Shown one piece after another: positions 11,653 to 22,920 of a stretch of DNA of 64,000 bases. Where the stretch lies: the NCBI GenBank assembly GCA_036874045.1, contig CM072339.1, positions 15,693,501 through 15,757,500 on the forward strand, written 5' to 3'. The first letter of the stretch is position 1. Every line of letters begins with the position of its first letter. The notes under the pieces are model-generated. The model did not search any database. It was not told where the DNA came from and saw nothing but the letters and a program-made list of their open reading frames with translations. Made by a program: the position numbers and the translations under genes. Source of the stretch: Cymodocea nodosa. Its lineage: Eukaryota > Streptophyta > Magnoliopsida > Alismatales > Cymodoceaceae.

Positions 11653-13812
11653 TGTTTAGAATGAAAAAGTGCATAATATTAAGGGTTAAATGATGGTTAA
11701 TTGCATAATATTTAGCTTATCATATAAGAATTAAGCCATTATGTTATAATTGCACTATTATATGCTTTAATGAAAGAAACTACATAATTTCAAGAAATTA
11801 ATGTTAATTAAGTACATTTCTAAATTGTTGGTGAGTTACAGGCTTTGAAATTCTTAATTATCCGAATAGTCTATTATTTCAGAGAGTTACATTTCATGTA
11901 CTGGACAGTTATGTTTTAAACGCTTAAAGAATATTTTATTATTTCCTAGAGTACACGTGTTGTAACCTTAATTTGTAACTTAAGTGGATTTTTGATAAGT
12001 TATTAGCAAACTATCCAAAATGTGTTTGAGCATCAGATACTTAGGTTTGCAAGTATTCGAAATATCTTTTTATCATAAAACTTATTGAGGACACGTGTCG
12101 TGATCTGAAAACCTGATTTAAGTGTGGTTTTATAGTATTAAGCATGATCTATTTTATTTACACATATTTATATCATGTATAGGTGTACAATAACAACTCG
12201 TTGAGTTAGTGTTCTTTTAGTTGAAAGATCACGTGCCAACTCATTAAGTTACAAGTTTAAAGGTGTAAAAAGATTACATGAGAACTCGTTAAGTTAAGAA
12301 TTATGCATGTGTTGAATTTAAATGTTTTATTATGTCATGTGAGCTGCACATGTATAACTCATTAAGTTAGCATAACTATACGTGTTGAGTTACTTGAACA
12401 TACACTAAGGTAACATGTTGTATTAGTGTTGGCACATGTTTTATAGTAAATCAACAAAGTAAGTCCGTTGAGTTACACTAACTCTATGAACCATTTATTT
12501 TCTAATATGCCATTGTAGTAGTTGTAGAAACAAGAAATTCAAAGGAAAACCATGATTGCACGTATTACGTAAGAATTCACTTGTGGAATGAAGAAGAAAT
12601 CACCATCGTTGATATGAATGAAGGAAATCCAACTGATCATTTTAGTAGAAATAGTTATTACTAAAAGAAATATAAAAGAAGAGAAAAAAGACGAAGAGAG
12701 GGTGGTGGAGGACCACGCTAACTACGGAAAGCATTAGAAGTTCCCTGAAGCTCCACAACACCACCAAAATCACCAACCATCGAAGGTCTGTAAGGATACT
12801 TTCTAGATGTCAGGTCGATTCCAAGCCAAACAAGGTGACTGACAACCACTATGAGGAGTGATTGTGTCCCAGGAAGGGAAACCATTTTCACCAAGCATTG
12901 ACTTATATCTCAAGAGATTGTAAAACTTCTAGCCTTAGTTTCGGGTTGATGCTAGTATACTGAAGAAAAGATTAACTTACAAGTCTTAGTTCGTGATTCT
13001 ATAGGGAGAGGAGGCAAGATTATAAGTGACTAAGTTTTCAGTGGTGTAATTGCATCGCATGTAGTGACGAAAGTTCTTACTGTCGATAGAGATTTTTACA
13101 TTTCACCTTTTGCTCATCTTCATGAACATATCAAAAAAAAAATACCAAAAATAATTAATTATCTGTGTTTACATTTAGTATTAAAGTGTTGTATTATTTA
13201 TTTTGTATCGTGATTAATGTTATCATTATCAATATTGTGAATGTTTTATGTTTGATTCAGAAAAGAGAAAATAGTTTTATTGTTTACTGAAATTGATTCA
13301 TACAGAATACTAAAAATCTTAATGGTTTCTATTTGAAATATCTGAATGTTAGTGTTGCTTAATGACAAATCTCAGATTAACTAATATTAAAAAGTTTAAT
13401 TGATGTTATTTACATTCTATGGAACCACCCAATGGATGGCCAAATTCCTTTGTGAATAGTAGTACTTAACTAGAAAGGTAGGCTCATGGAGTTAATTTAA
13501 GTCCATGAAGTTGGTCCATTGAGTTAACCATAACTCTACGAACTAAGTCTGTTGAGTTAACTGTAACTCAATGAAGTGCTTAACTAACACATATAAACTC
13601 CAATTTAAAAATCAAAATAGTACACAATTCTTACTCAATCTTTGTGGGATTGACTTGTACTTACATACAAATACAATATACACTGTGCACTTGCAGTTAA
13701 AATATAAATTGGACTTAATATATAATTTGTGTGAAAAGTTGTTTGTTTACTTCTAAAAGAATTTATTAATACAAGCATAAAAACAAATCAAACAAGATTT
13801 TCATAGCAAACA
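11653..13812 (+). mobile_element. Element A 5' LTR
   Basis: Begins TGTTTAGAATG and ends AGCAAACA (inverted TGTTT/AAACA termini), 2160 bases. Contents in order: the TTAAATGATGGTTAATTGCA block shared by every LTR of the family; hairpins built on TTCGGATAGTTA-like words; a perfect G-box palindrome GACACGTGTC at 12090-12099; AACTCGTTAAGTTA-type repeats (12190-12480); a TATAAAAG tract at about 12669 that may be a TATA box; and a final U5-like block TACTTACATAC...GTGCACTTGCAGTT. The 3' partner is 59192-63426. Confidence 0.9.
12090..12099. promoter_or_regulatory. G-box palindrome GACACGTGTC in A LTR
   Basis: A perfect 10-base palindrome around CACGTG, the core bound by plant bZIP and bHLH factors. 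It recurs at the matching place in the B LTR (29585-29594) and in the B- LTRs, so it is a family feature. A regulatory role in the LTR promoter is an inference. Confidence 0.5.
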
Positions 13813-13818
13813 AGTTTT

Positions 13819-13837
13819 CTAGTGCCATTGCTAGGGA
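13819..13837 (+). other. Primer binding site of element A
   Basis: TAGTGCCATTGCTAGGGA, six bases inside the LTR end, is a mutated form of the B site TGGCGCCATTGCTGGGGA. It is shared with E4, B and B-. Confidence 0.75.
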
Positions 13838-13918
13838 TTGAGAAGTTAAGCAACTATGAGTGCTATTTTGTTTTAATATTAGAGGGAGTGTTATGTGTTT
13901 TATTGTATAATTGAGAAT

Positions 13919-14919
13919 ATGGCATATGCTTATGCTCAAAGATTTCTAAAACCTGTAGTTAGCATATGTGAATTCTGTAATTTGGAAGGTCATGACATTT
14001 CTGATTGTTTGAAACTGAGATGATTGCAAATGGTTAGATCACATGAACAACAAATGAATTATATTCAATATAATAGAGTTGAGTATGAGAATTCTATAGT
14101 TTACCCAACTAATGATTAGTTTAGAATGAGTAATATGTTGAGAGATAAGGAAGTTTGGGATAGGTATGACAGACTTGAGCGTAGTTTAGAGCAAAACATA
14201 GACAAACTAGAACAATACATGTATCAACAATAAGAAGTCAACCAATTAAATTATAGGGAAGAATATTCAGAACCTAAAATCGATATCATATATGAAATAG
14301 AAAAAATCATAATGAAAATTGATCAAAAATTAAATGCAATGAAACTAGATGATCTAGAAAGAAAGCTAAAAGCATTAGATGAATTAACAATGAAAATTCA
14401 AGTTATGCAATAGAAAAACACAAATGAAAACTTTAATGATGAAGATTTGCATAATTTGCAAGACATACAAATAAAAGAAAACACCAATGTAATAAAATTT
14501 AAAGAATGTAATTTAAAACTGAAAACAATTGAAGATCAAAATCAAGAAATGAAATGCAAGAACATCATGAAAGTAATGAAAATCTGGAAGATGTATGAAT
14601 AACATTAAGATATAGAATTGATATGCCACCAACAATTCAAAAAGAAAGTAATGTAAAGGTGGATAAGAACAAAATTAAAAATGATAATGAAAATGTAATA
14701 TCTGAAAACTTAGAAATTAATGAAGAAAAATCTAAATCTGAAAGTGAGATTAAAAATGATCAAACAAATGAAATGAAAGAAAAAGAACCTTGTAAATCAT
14801 AATCATTAGCATCCTATCCTAAAAGATTATAATAAACAATTCTAGAAAAATAAGAAAAAATTAGAGAAATTTTTAAAAAAGTACTAGTTAACATTCTTTT
14901 GTTAGACTTATTATATAAA
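13919..14919 (+). pseudogene. Element A first ORF: zinc knuckle then coiled-coil (gag-type)
   Basis: The start ATG at 13919 is conserved with B (31476). The protein opens MAYAYAQRFLKPVVSICEFC and continues NLEGHDISDC, giving a CCHC knuckle (C-x2-C-x4-H-x4-C) at about residues 17-30. A charged, coiled-coil-like part follows (IDQKLNAMKLDDLERKLKAL) and then an acidic, Glu/Asn-rich part to about 14800. There are several TAG/TAA stops. No capsid domain precedes the knuckle; the family's capsid lies far downstream (see 41354-42697). The knuckle would bind nucleic acid during particle assembly. Confidence 0.75.
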
Positions 14920-15725
14920 ATGCCACCTTGTGCTAAATTTCTTAAGGATTGGTGTACTAAGAAAAGAGAGTGAAAAATTTTAAGGAAAGTCCTTTTAGTT
15001 AAGCAAAGTAGTTCCCTGTTTTTGCTACAAATTCCTAAAAAGTTATCTGATCTAGGAATCCCTATTATATCATGCACCATAGGAAATACCATTCTAGAAA
15101 GCACTTTAATAGACCTAAGTGCAAGTATAAATGTTATGCCTGTTGATATATTTGCATCCTTAGGATTAGAAGGCTTAATCCCTACTAGGATTGTCATTCA
15201 ATTAGTAGATAGAAGTATAAGATACCCTAGAGGAAAACTAGAAGATGTCCTAATTAAAATGAAGAACTTCATATATTCTATTGATATTGTGATTTTGGAT
15301 TCCCAACAAATTAAGCATCAGAATCATGATACATCTTTAATTTTGGGAAAACCATTTTTAGCAACATCAAGGGCTGTTATAAATTGTAAAAATGGAGTGA
15401 TGAAATTAGCATATGATAATGAGGATTATTAATTAAACATTTTCAAACTAGAAAAGTTTGAGGAGTTAGAAATGTCCTTACATATTATAGACCTTTTATA
15501 AGATGAAGGAGATATGCTAGATGATGTGATTCAAGAAGAATTAAATAGGCAATTAGATTCTGAAACTTTAAAAGTAAGTGAAAGCATAGATGTAGAGGGA
15601 GATCAAGAAGAGGATAATATAGAAGATGAAAATGTTAAATTAGGAGCTCTAGCTTCTAATGGTCAACATTTAGATTTAAAACCTTTACCTCCTAAATTAA
15701 CCTATATATTTCTGAAAGAAAAATG
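14920..15725 (+). pseudogene. Element A aspartic protease region
   Basis: Starts with MPPCAKFLKDWCTKKRE, a block that precedes protease in Athila-like polyproteins, then a TGA stop at 14971-14973 that is also present in B. The protease fold follows: LGIPIISCTIGNTILESTLI, catalytic Asp in LIDLSASINVMP (usually DLGAS; here Gly is Ser), RSIRYPRGKLEDVLIK, and GKPFLATSRAVINC. An acidic linker (15514-15725) leads into RT. The longest open stretch is 15022-15432. It would process gag-pol; it is not functional here because of stops. Confidence 0.85.
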
Positions 15726-17229
15726 AACATGTCCAATCATTATTTCATCACATTTAAAAGAGGATCAAATTTCTAAATTAAAAGATGTAGTAAAAACTTA
15801 TAAAGAGGCAATAGGATAGACTATGGCTGATATAAAATGGTTAATTGCAATGCTGTCACCATATATATTTAGAAGAGAATGCTAAGCTGGTTAGAATTCC
15901 TAAGAGGAGATTAAATCCAAACCTTAAAGAAATAGTCAGGAAGGAAATAGTGAAATGGTTAGATAATAATATAATTTATCTGATTTCTGATAGCTCATGG
16001 GTTAGTCCAATCCATGTAGTTCCCAAGAAATCAAGATTAACAGTTATTAGGATGAAAGTTAGGACTTGATACCTACTAGAATTCAATTAGGCTCGAGAGT
16101 ATGTATAGACTATAGAAAGCTGAATGCTGTGACTAGGAAAGATCATTTTCCCTTACCTTTTATAGATCAAATACTAGAGAAATTAGCAAGGCAAGAATAT
16201 TTTTGTTTCCTAGACAGGTATTTAGGATATAACCAAGTTCCAGTAGCATTAGAGGATCAAGAGAAAACAACTTTCACATGTCCTGATGGAACTTATGCTT
16301 TTAAGAGGATGCCATTCAGATTATGTAATGCACCAACTACCTTTCAAAGGTGTATGCAAGGCATATTCATTGGAATGATTGAAGATTTTTTAGAAATATT
16401 TATGGATGATTTTACTATATATGGAACTTCATATAAAGTGTGTTTAAACAATTTAGACCGAGTATTAAAATGTTGTGTGGAAAAAAATCTAGTTCTAAAT
16501 TAAGAAAAATGTTACTTCATGGTTAAACAAGGAATGGTCTTAGGACATGTTGTTTCAAAGAAAGGGTTGGAAGTAGATAAAGCTAAAATAGAAGTAATTT
16601 CTAATCTACTAGAACCTAAATCAGTAAAAGATATTAGATCATTTCTAGGACATATGGGATTTTATAAAAGATTTATTAAAGATTTTAGCAAAATAGCTAG
16701 ACCTTTAACTAATCTATTAAAGGATGTCCCATTTAACTTTGATAAAAATTTCAAAGAAGCATTTTTCAAGCTTAAAACTAGCTTAATTTCAACTCCTATA
16801 ATACAAGCACCTAGTTGGAGCCATCCATTTGAATTAATGTGCGATGCATCTGATTTTGCTATAGGAGCAGTGCTAGGACAGAAGATAGAAAAATCTCCTA
16901 GAGTGATTCATTATGCAAGCAAAACTTTAAATGATGCTACAACTACTGAAAAAGAATTATTAGCTGTTGTGTTTGCCTTAGAAAAGTTTAGATCATATTT
17001 GATTGGAGCTAAAGTGATAGTATAAACAGATTATTCAACTTTGAAACACCTAATAGCAAAGAAAGAGACTAAACTTAGATTGATCTGTTGGATATTGTTA
17101 TTGCAAGAATTTGATCTAGAAATTAAAGATAAAAAAGGATGTGAGAAAATAATAATAGATCATTTATCAAGATTACAAATAGAAAAATCAAACATTGAAA
17201 TTAAGGATAATTTTTCTAATGAACAATGA
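15726..17229 (+). pseudogene. Element A reverse transcriptase and RNase H
   Basis: Collinear with B RT. Motifs: VRIPKRRLNPNLKEIVRKEI, then SSWVSPIHVVPKKS, VCIDYRKLNAVTRKDHFPLP, FMDDFTIYG (catalytic Asp pair, about 16405), LGHVVSKKGLEVD, IRSFLGHMGFYKRFIK, and RNase H from FELMCDASDFAIGAVLGQ. A one-base deletion near 16050 shifts the frame relative to B. A stop at 16501 replaces a Trp codon and another follows at 17023. Compared with B, four codons are missing at 16938 in the [18 protein letters not shown] region. It copies RNA to DNA in active elements. Confidence 0.9.
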
Positions 17230-18555
17230 ATGACCATAAACACAATGTCTTGGTATGCAAACATAGTTAATTACCTAGATATTAGTTTAACACCTAAAGA
17301 TTGGAATAAATAGGATAAGAAATTGTTCTTTTCAAGAGTAAAATATTATTATTGGGAAGACCCATACTTATTTAAGAAATGTCCTGATCTGGTTTTAAGG
17401 AGGTGTGTTCTAGAAACTGAATATTAAAGCATATTGTCTTTCTACCATGACTAGGTATGTGGAAGACATTTTAGTTTAGGGAAAATTGTTGCCAAAATTC
17501 TACAATGTGGTTTCTATTAGCCAACACTATTCAAAGATGCTCATAAATACTACTTAAGTTGTTTGAGATGTGAACAAAAAGGAATGATATCAAAGAGGAA
17601 TATGATGCCTTTTAATCCTATTGTTGAGTTTGAAATCTTTGATGCGTGGGGAATAGATTTTATGGGTCCATTTCCTACGCCTAATCAATTTAATTATATA
17701 TTGTTGGGGGTGGATTATGTATCTAAATGGTTAGAAGCTATTCCTACAAAAACTAATGACAACAAAGTGGTAATACATTTCATAAGAATTAATATAATTG
17801 CTAGATTTGGAATACCTAAAGTTATTATTAGTGATTGAGGAACTCATTTTTGTAATAGAAGTTTTGAAGTCTTAATGAAGAAATATGGAGTAAATCACAA
17901 AATTGCAACATCATATCATCCGCAAACAAGTGGACAAGTAGAAAGTGCAAATAAACAAATTATGTTAATCTTAGAAAAAGTAGTAAATCCTATTAGAAAA
18001 GATTAGGTTAATAGATTAATAGATGCACTTTGGGCTTATAAAACTACTTATAAACCAAGCTTGGGTATGTCACCTTTTAGGATAGTATATGGAAAAAGTT
18101 GTCATTTACCAGCTAAAATTGAACATAAAGCTTATTAGACATTAAAAACTCTAAACACTAATTTAAATCAAGGAGCTAAAAATAGAAAAATGCAATTAAT
18201 TGAGTTAGAAGAATGTAGGAATGAAGCTTAATCGAAAACTATAAAAGAAAAAGAGAAAATGAAGTTTTGGCATGACAAGAAAATTATTACAAAAATTTTT
18301 GAAATAGGACAAGAAGTATATCTTTACATGACTTGACTTCATAACCATCCAAGAAAATTAAGATCTAGATGGGCAGGACCTTACATAATTCGAAATATTT
18401 ATTCCTATGTAGCTATTGAAATTAAAAATCCTAAAAATTAGAATATATTTAAAGTAAATGGACAAAGACTTAGACCTATTCTGAAAATTCCAAAAAGTTC
18501 CTTTGGAATTATAGAAGAAGTAAGAGTAGAGGACTACTTGAGCTTTATTAAGTAA
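17230..18555 (+). pseudogene. Element A integrase
   Basis: Matches B integrase codon by codon. The HHCC zinc-binding part (CGRHFSLGKI-type, 17450-17580), the core with WGIDFMGPFPTPNQF, the second catalytic Asp in IISD (17820-17840), and the Glu region [15 protein letters not shown] are all readable. Stops at 17311 and 18439 are CAG in B; stops at 17518, 18004 and 18136 are TGG in B. The longest clean piece is 17563-17838. No chromodomain is visible at the C-terminus, which ends with the YSSFT-like tail at 18555. It is inactive. Confidence 0.9.
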
Positions 18556-19275
18556 GAAATAGATATATGTTAGTATAAAAAAAAAAACTTATTTTAAATA
18601 TAGGACCGGTTCAACAAAAAGAAATTATCGATTTTACCGAAACATATATTAAAAGAAAAATATTGTTACGATCACACTAAAAGGATCCATCAGTTTGACC
18701 AAAACATAAAAACATAAATATATATATATTATATTAAGTAAAAGTGTCGATTTCACCAGAACATGGCATCGGTTCAACCGGAAAAAAAAGAAAAAAAATT
18801 GTGTAAATTTCAGTTCAACCATGGAAGTATAACAGTTTGACCGAAATTTTAAAATGTTGAAAAAATTAAGAGTCGGTCAGACCAGAGATTCTTCAATCTT
18901 AACCAGATTAAAAGGTATTATTATAAGTATTTTTATTAGTTATAACTTTTTAGGAGGTCCATTGAGTTAAGCTTAACTCAACGAACTTACTCTATTGAGT
19001 CAAGGATAAGTTAACAAACTTACTTCATTGAGTTAACTATAACTCAACTAAATACTTAAGGTAAGTCTATGGACTTAGTCCGTGGAGTTAACCGTAACTC
19101 CACAGAGTAGTATATGTTAGTAAGTGATAGTTTGCGTGGGAAATGACCCGATTACCTGCCAAAAACTTAGAGTTTATTTATACTAAAACTTAGGATTTGG
19201 GGGCATTATCCGTAGAAATCATTTAGAACTTAGAACAATAAAAGTTAGAGCGATTCTGTTCTGTTTTGTAACACC
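18556..19275 (+). repeat. Spacer with two kinds of short palindromes between integrase and ORF3 (A)
   Basis: No ORF. The first half has repeated TCGGTTCAACCG-like words (for example at 18771-18782 and around 18600, 18660, 18830), each a near-palindrome. The second half (18958-19120) has AACTCAACGAACTTACTC-type repeats and GTGGAGTTAACCGTAACTCC. B has the same order at 37700-38060. It may be an internal promoter or RNA structure for ORF3; this is inference. Confidence 0.6.
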
Positions 19276-21519
19276 ATGAAGATAGAGATGGAGCCAAACT
19301 TCTGGGATCAATTTGACACTATAGAGTTTCTTAGATAGTTGAAGGAATGGCATTCCAAGCAGAAGATCAGAAACACCATGAGAGAAAAGCAACTTGAAAA
19401 GGTAGAGGACGATCTATTTTTCTTTACTAGAAAGCTAGTAAATTTGAATGTTAGAATACCTCAAATAATGGAAACAAGAATACGAGTAGCAACTAAAGCT
19501 GTTGTAAGTAGAGGAAGAGAAATCAGGCCAAACAATGAAGTTTCCCTAGAACTTATAAGAAGGAAATTATGGTTGTGGTTTATAAGAAAGATAGCTGTAG
19601 AAGTAAGCTTATCAACAATTTAAAGAACAGAAAGAGCAACAGCCAGAATCTTCACAACAATAGTTAAGAGAGCAAGTTGAAATGTCGATTGTAGCAACAG
19701 AACAAACAAGACCTTCCATTCCACCACCTAAATCACTAGAAAGGTTGGTAGTTATGGGGTCATCTACTGAAGAAGAATTAAGAGAGTTTGAAGAATTAGT
19801 TCGAGTTGGGAAAAGCTAAGGAGAATCAGAAGATTTGGTAGTAGCTAAAGCACATCTGGTGTTTGATGCGCTTCACAAAAGAAGGGCTGTAGAAAAGTTG
19901 AAGGCCTAATACAAAGTTAAAGTCGAACAATATCAAAAAGCCACTGCCATACCTATTATAAGAGAAACTATGGTTGGTCCTTCATGATCGGCAACTATAG
20001 AGAAGGTGAAATAGGAAGAGCTAGTACCTGTGGCTCGAGGGCCTGAAGAGCCCATTTTTGTTGACCTTTTATCAGAAGAAGAAGAAGAAGAAGATTAGAC
20101 ACAACTATTTAGAAGAAGAAAATGAAAAGAAAAAGTGCTTGAGGATCAAGAAGAAATTAAATATGAGCCTATAATGTTTATAGTAAGGCATAAAGAGCTC
20201 ATTTTTGTAGATTTGATATTAGAAGAAGAAGAAGATCAACAACAGGAGCAAAGAGGAGAAGAAAAATAGGCTAAAATTAGTCTACAGCTTGAAGAATTGG
20301 AAAAAGAAGTTAAGGCAAAATATATTGTGCCCGTAACTCCATCCCAATCTGCCACCGAATCAGAAAGAACAGTAACAATGCAGATTGGTAGTCAGGAGGA
20401 AGAAGAAAGAGAAGAAGTTGAGCAAGAAGCTGAACAAAAAGAAAAGAATTTGACAGATTCCTTTGAAGAGAATGAAACTCTTTAGCAACTTTTGGAGAGA
20501 ATACAAGATAAAAGTGTGGAATGTTCTGCAGGCTCTCCACCACATTTCAGAACTAAAAGGTAGGAATCTCTAGATTATTTTCAACAACAAGTATAACAAA
20601 AAGCTTAGCAACTTCAAGAAGAAAGTCAAGAGCAAACCCCTTTGGAGCAACAAATCCAAATTCCTAACCTGTTTGAGGCAACTATTCAAATTGAAGTTCA
20701 CTTTTGGAGTCAGGAAGCATACAACAAGTATCAAGACATAAAAGGGTATGATATCATTTATAGTAAGCTAGTAGATTAGACTGGAATGAAGGAGATTAAA
20801 GAATTATTTGAATTCTATGGCCTGTTGGAATTTATTCCAAAAGAAAAAGGGCATGTAGTTTATGAAAATTTAGTGCCTTGTTTTTATGCAAATTTAAGAG
20901 AGGAAGATGGAAAATTAATTGCAAATGTGGAAGAAGTTAATATTCAAATAACAATTGAGCTTCTTCACAACATTTTTGGGTTGAAAAATAAAGGAATTGA
21001 AATTCTGGAAGAAACAATTACAGTGGAATGGGCTGAACAGGAAATTAAGTAATGCATAGCTAGTGACTCTCGTGTGCCAATACTTAACAAAATGAAGTAC
21101 TTAAATGGAAAGGCACACATGGTGGCAACTATACTGGTGAAGACTGTTTATTAAAGACAAGGCCACAACATTGAACTGAGTCAATTTGTCAAGTGGGCCA
21201 CATATGCAATTGTTAACAGAATACAAGTGAATTGGTTCAAAGTATTCATCTCCAAGATCAAATCAGTAAAGAAAAAGTTATTTTATGGAGATTTAATTCC
21301 ACTACTGATAGTGGAAGGAATTGACTTCACGCAATGGACATCTAAGAGGATAAGATCTAGAGCCATTTTAGTGAAAGAATATAGAAATTATATGCTACTG
21401 CTTTTTCTATTGCTAGACCTTCTAGAGTCTTTATAGGAGTTGTAGAACATATAAATCAATTAGAGGAACAATTAGAAAAGCTCTAGAAGGAAGTAGATGA
21501 ACTTAGGAAGAAAGACTAA
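19276..21519 (+). pseudogene. Element A ORF3 (env-position protein), degenerate
   Basis: Start ATG 19276 (MKIEMEPNFW). N-terminal third: a charged coiled-coil-like region (EKQLEKVEDDLF, PQIMETRIRVATK). Middle: a long Glu/Gln-rich, low-complexity stretch (19620-20680). C-terminal domain: KELFEFYGLLEF, NLVPCFYANLRE (20870-20900), LLHNIFGLKNKGIEI, then HNIELSQFVKWATYA and KKLFYGDLIPLL (21278). It ends with a leucine-repeat coil (QLEEQLEKL). No signal peptide or membrane span is seen. It resembles the plant retroelement domain annotated as putative plant transposon protein; the function is unknown. Two frameshifts and many stops. Confidence 0.8.
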
Positions 21520-21568
21520 TTGTATTATTTATCTACTTGTACTGAAAAATGTCTGATTATTAGTAAAT

Positions 21569-21573
21569 GTAAA
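21569..21573. repeat. Target-site duplication GTAAA of copia S, left copy
   Basis: GTAAA directly before the 5' LTR; the same five bases follow the 3' LTR at 55563-55567, 34 kb away. This shows that S went into element A and that everything between is inside S. Confidence 0.9.
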
Positions 21574-22830
21574 TGTTAGGAATTTTGTTTTGATGATAAA
21601 TACTTTATTAAAGTTTTTAAATAAGTCTAAATAATATTTTCTAAGTATAATAGTCACGTAATTAAATGTTGACAAGTTATCGAAAAGTTTCATTTAAAAT
21701 TTCGGAAAGTTAACTTTCAGATAGTTAAAGTTTTCGGATAGTTAGATTTTCGGATAGTTAAACTTTTGAATAGTTAATGTTTCCATTTAGTCGAAGAGTT
21801 ATGTTAAAAACTCGTATAGTTAAGTTATCTGCACGTGTGTTTTTAATGTTTTAAGTTGTCATGTGTTTTCCATGTGCGTTCGGTAATAAAAATCAAAGAG
21901 TTAGATAACTGTTTTAGTTTTTCTACGCATGGATAGATAACTGTTCGAGTTTTATAAAATGACTAATGAATAGATAAGTTTTCTTTGTTTAGTCACGTGT
22001 TTTGCAAGTATAAAAATTCGAACAATTACATAAGTGTTCGAGTTTTTACATGACTTAAAGGATAAGTGTTTGACTAAAGCGGTGACTTAGAAGATATTCT
22101 ACAAATCTCCAAGAAGATAAAGTTTTGGTGAATCTACGAGTGGAAATCGTGGAAATTCAAAATGATAGTGGAGAAAGTGGAAATTTCAAAATGATAGTAG
22201 ACATAGTGGAAATTCAAAAAGATAGTGGAAATCGTGGATAATTTGAATTTGAAATTAGTACGTGGATTATGGATTAAGTGAATGAACATGTTGAATGTGA
22301 AGTCATAGTTCGACTACTAATAGAGGGTACAAGCTACATTACAATCAAGATCCCAATCTCAAAAACCAAGTCTAAATATTCAATTCGGATCCTAAACTGA
22401 AAAATCAAGTCTAAATATTCATATTTAGAAAAATTCTCCAACATCAGAAGAAGTTCGAAATTCCTAGTAATTTCAGAAAAGGAGTTGCAAACGCAAGAAG
22501 TTTGGAAATTCGACAATTGGAGAAGAAGAGATACAGAAGTTGAGCAAAAAGAAGGAAAGGAGCTACGTGCATAAAGATCAGGTTTTATACAATTTAAAAT
22601 TAGTTTTGAATAAGGACTTCATTTTCTATTTGAATTGTATATCGAACATTACTGTATCAAAATCGATAAGAAGGGAATTGAGTTGAAAAGATATTGTAAA
22701 TTCTTTCTTTAAAGTTTATAAAGAATAAAATTCTATTTACGAGTGTTTTGTGCTCTTGTTTTATCTGCTGGTAATTTTAATTACTAAAGACACAATTCAC
22801 CCTCCCCTCTTGTGATACAACAATCCTACA
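21574..22830 (+). mobile_element. Copia S 5' LTR
   Basis: Begins TGTTAGGAATTTTGTTTTGA and ends ACAACAATCCTACA, 1257 bases. It includes direct repeats of TTTTCGGATAGTTA (21731-21760), TTCGAGTTTT-type words (21900-22060), a threefold 28-29-base repeat at 22149-22233, and a CACCCTCCCCTCTTGTG tract close to the end, typical of Sirevirus-type LTRs. The 3' LTR at 54338 is very similar throughout. Confidence 0.92.
22149..22233. repeat. Threefold 28-29 bp tandem repeat in S LTR
   Basis: Three units of GTGGAAATTCAAAATGATAG plus 8-9 varying bases. The same array is in the 3' LTR (about 54883-54967) and in the related LTR at 7190-7270, so it predates these insertions. Confidence 0.75.
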
Positions 22831-22832
22831 AT

Positions 22833-22844
22833 TGGTTTCAGAGC
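22833..22844 (+). other. Primer binding site of copia S
   Basis: TGGTTTCAGAGC differs by one base from TGGTATCAGAGC, the plant initiator-Met tRNA site used by Ty1/copia elements, and sits two bases after the LTR. Confidence 0.85.
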
Positions 22845-22920
22845 ATAATTAAAGAGAGTTTTCATTTCTCTGTTTAGGAATCGATTTTTCCTATCATTTA
22901 CTTAGGATCATCTGTTTAAA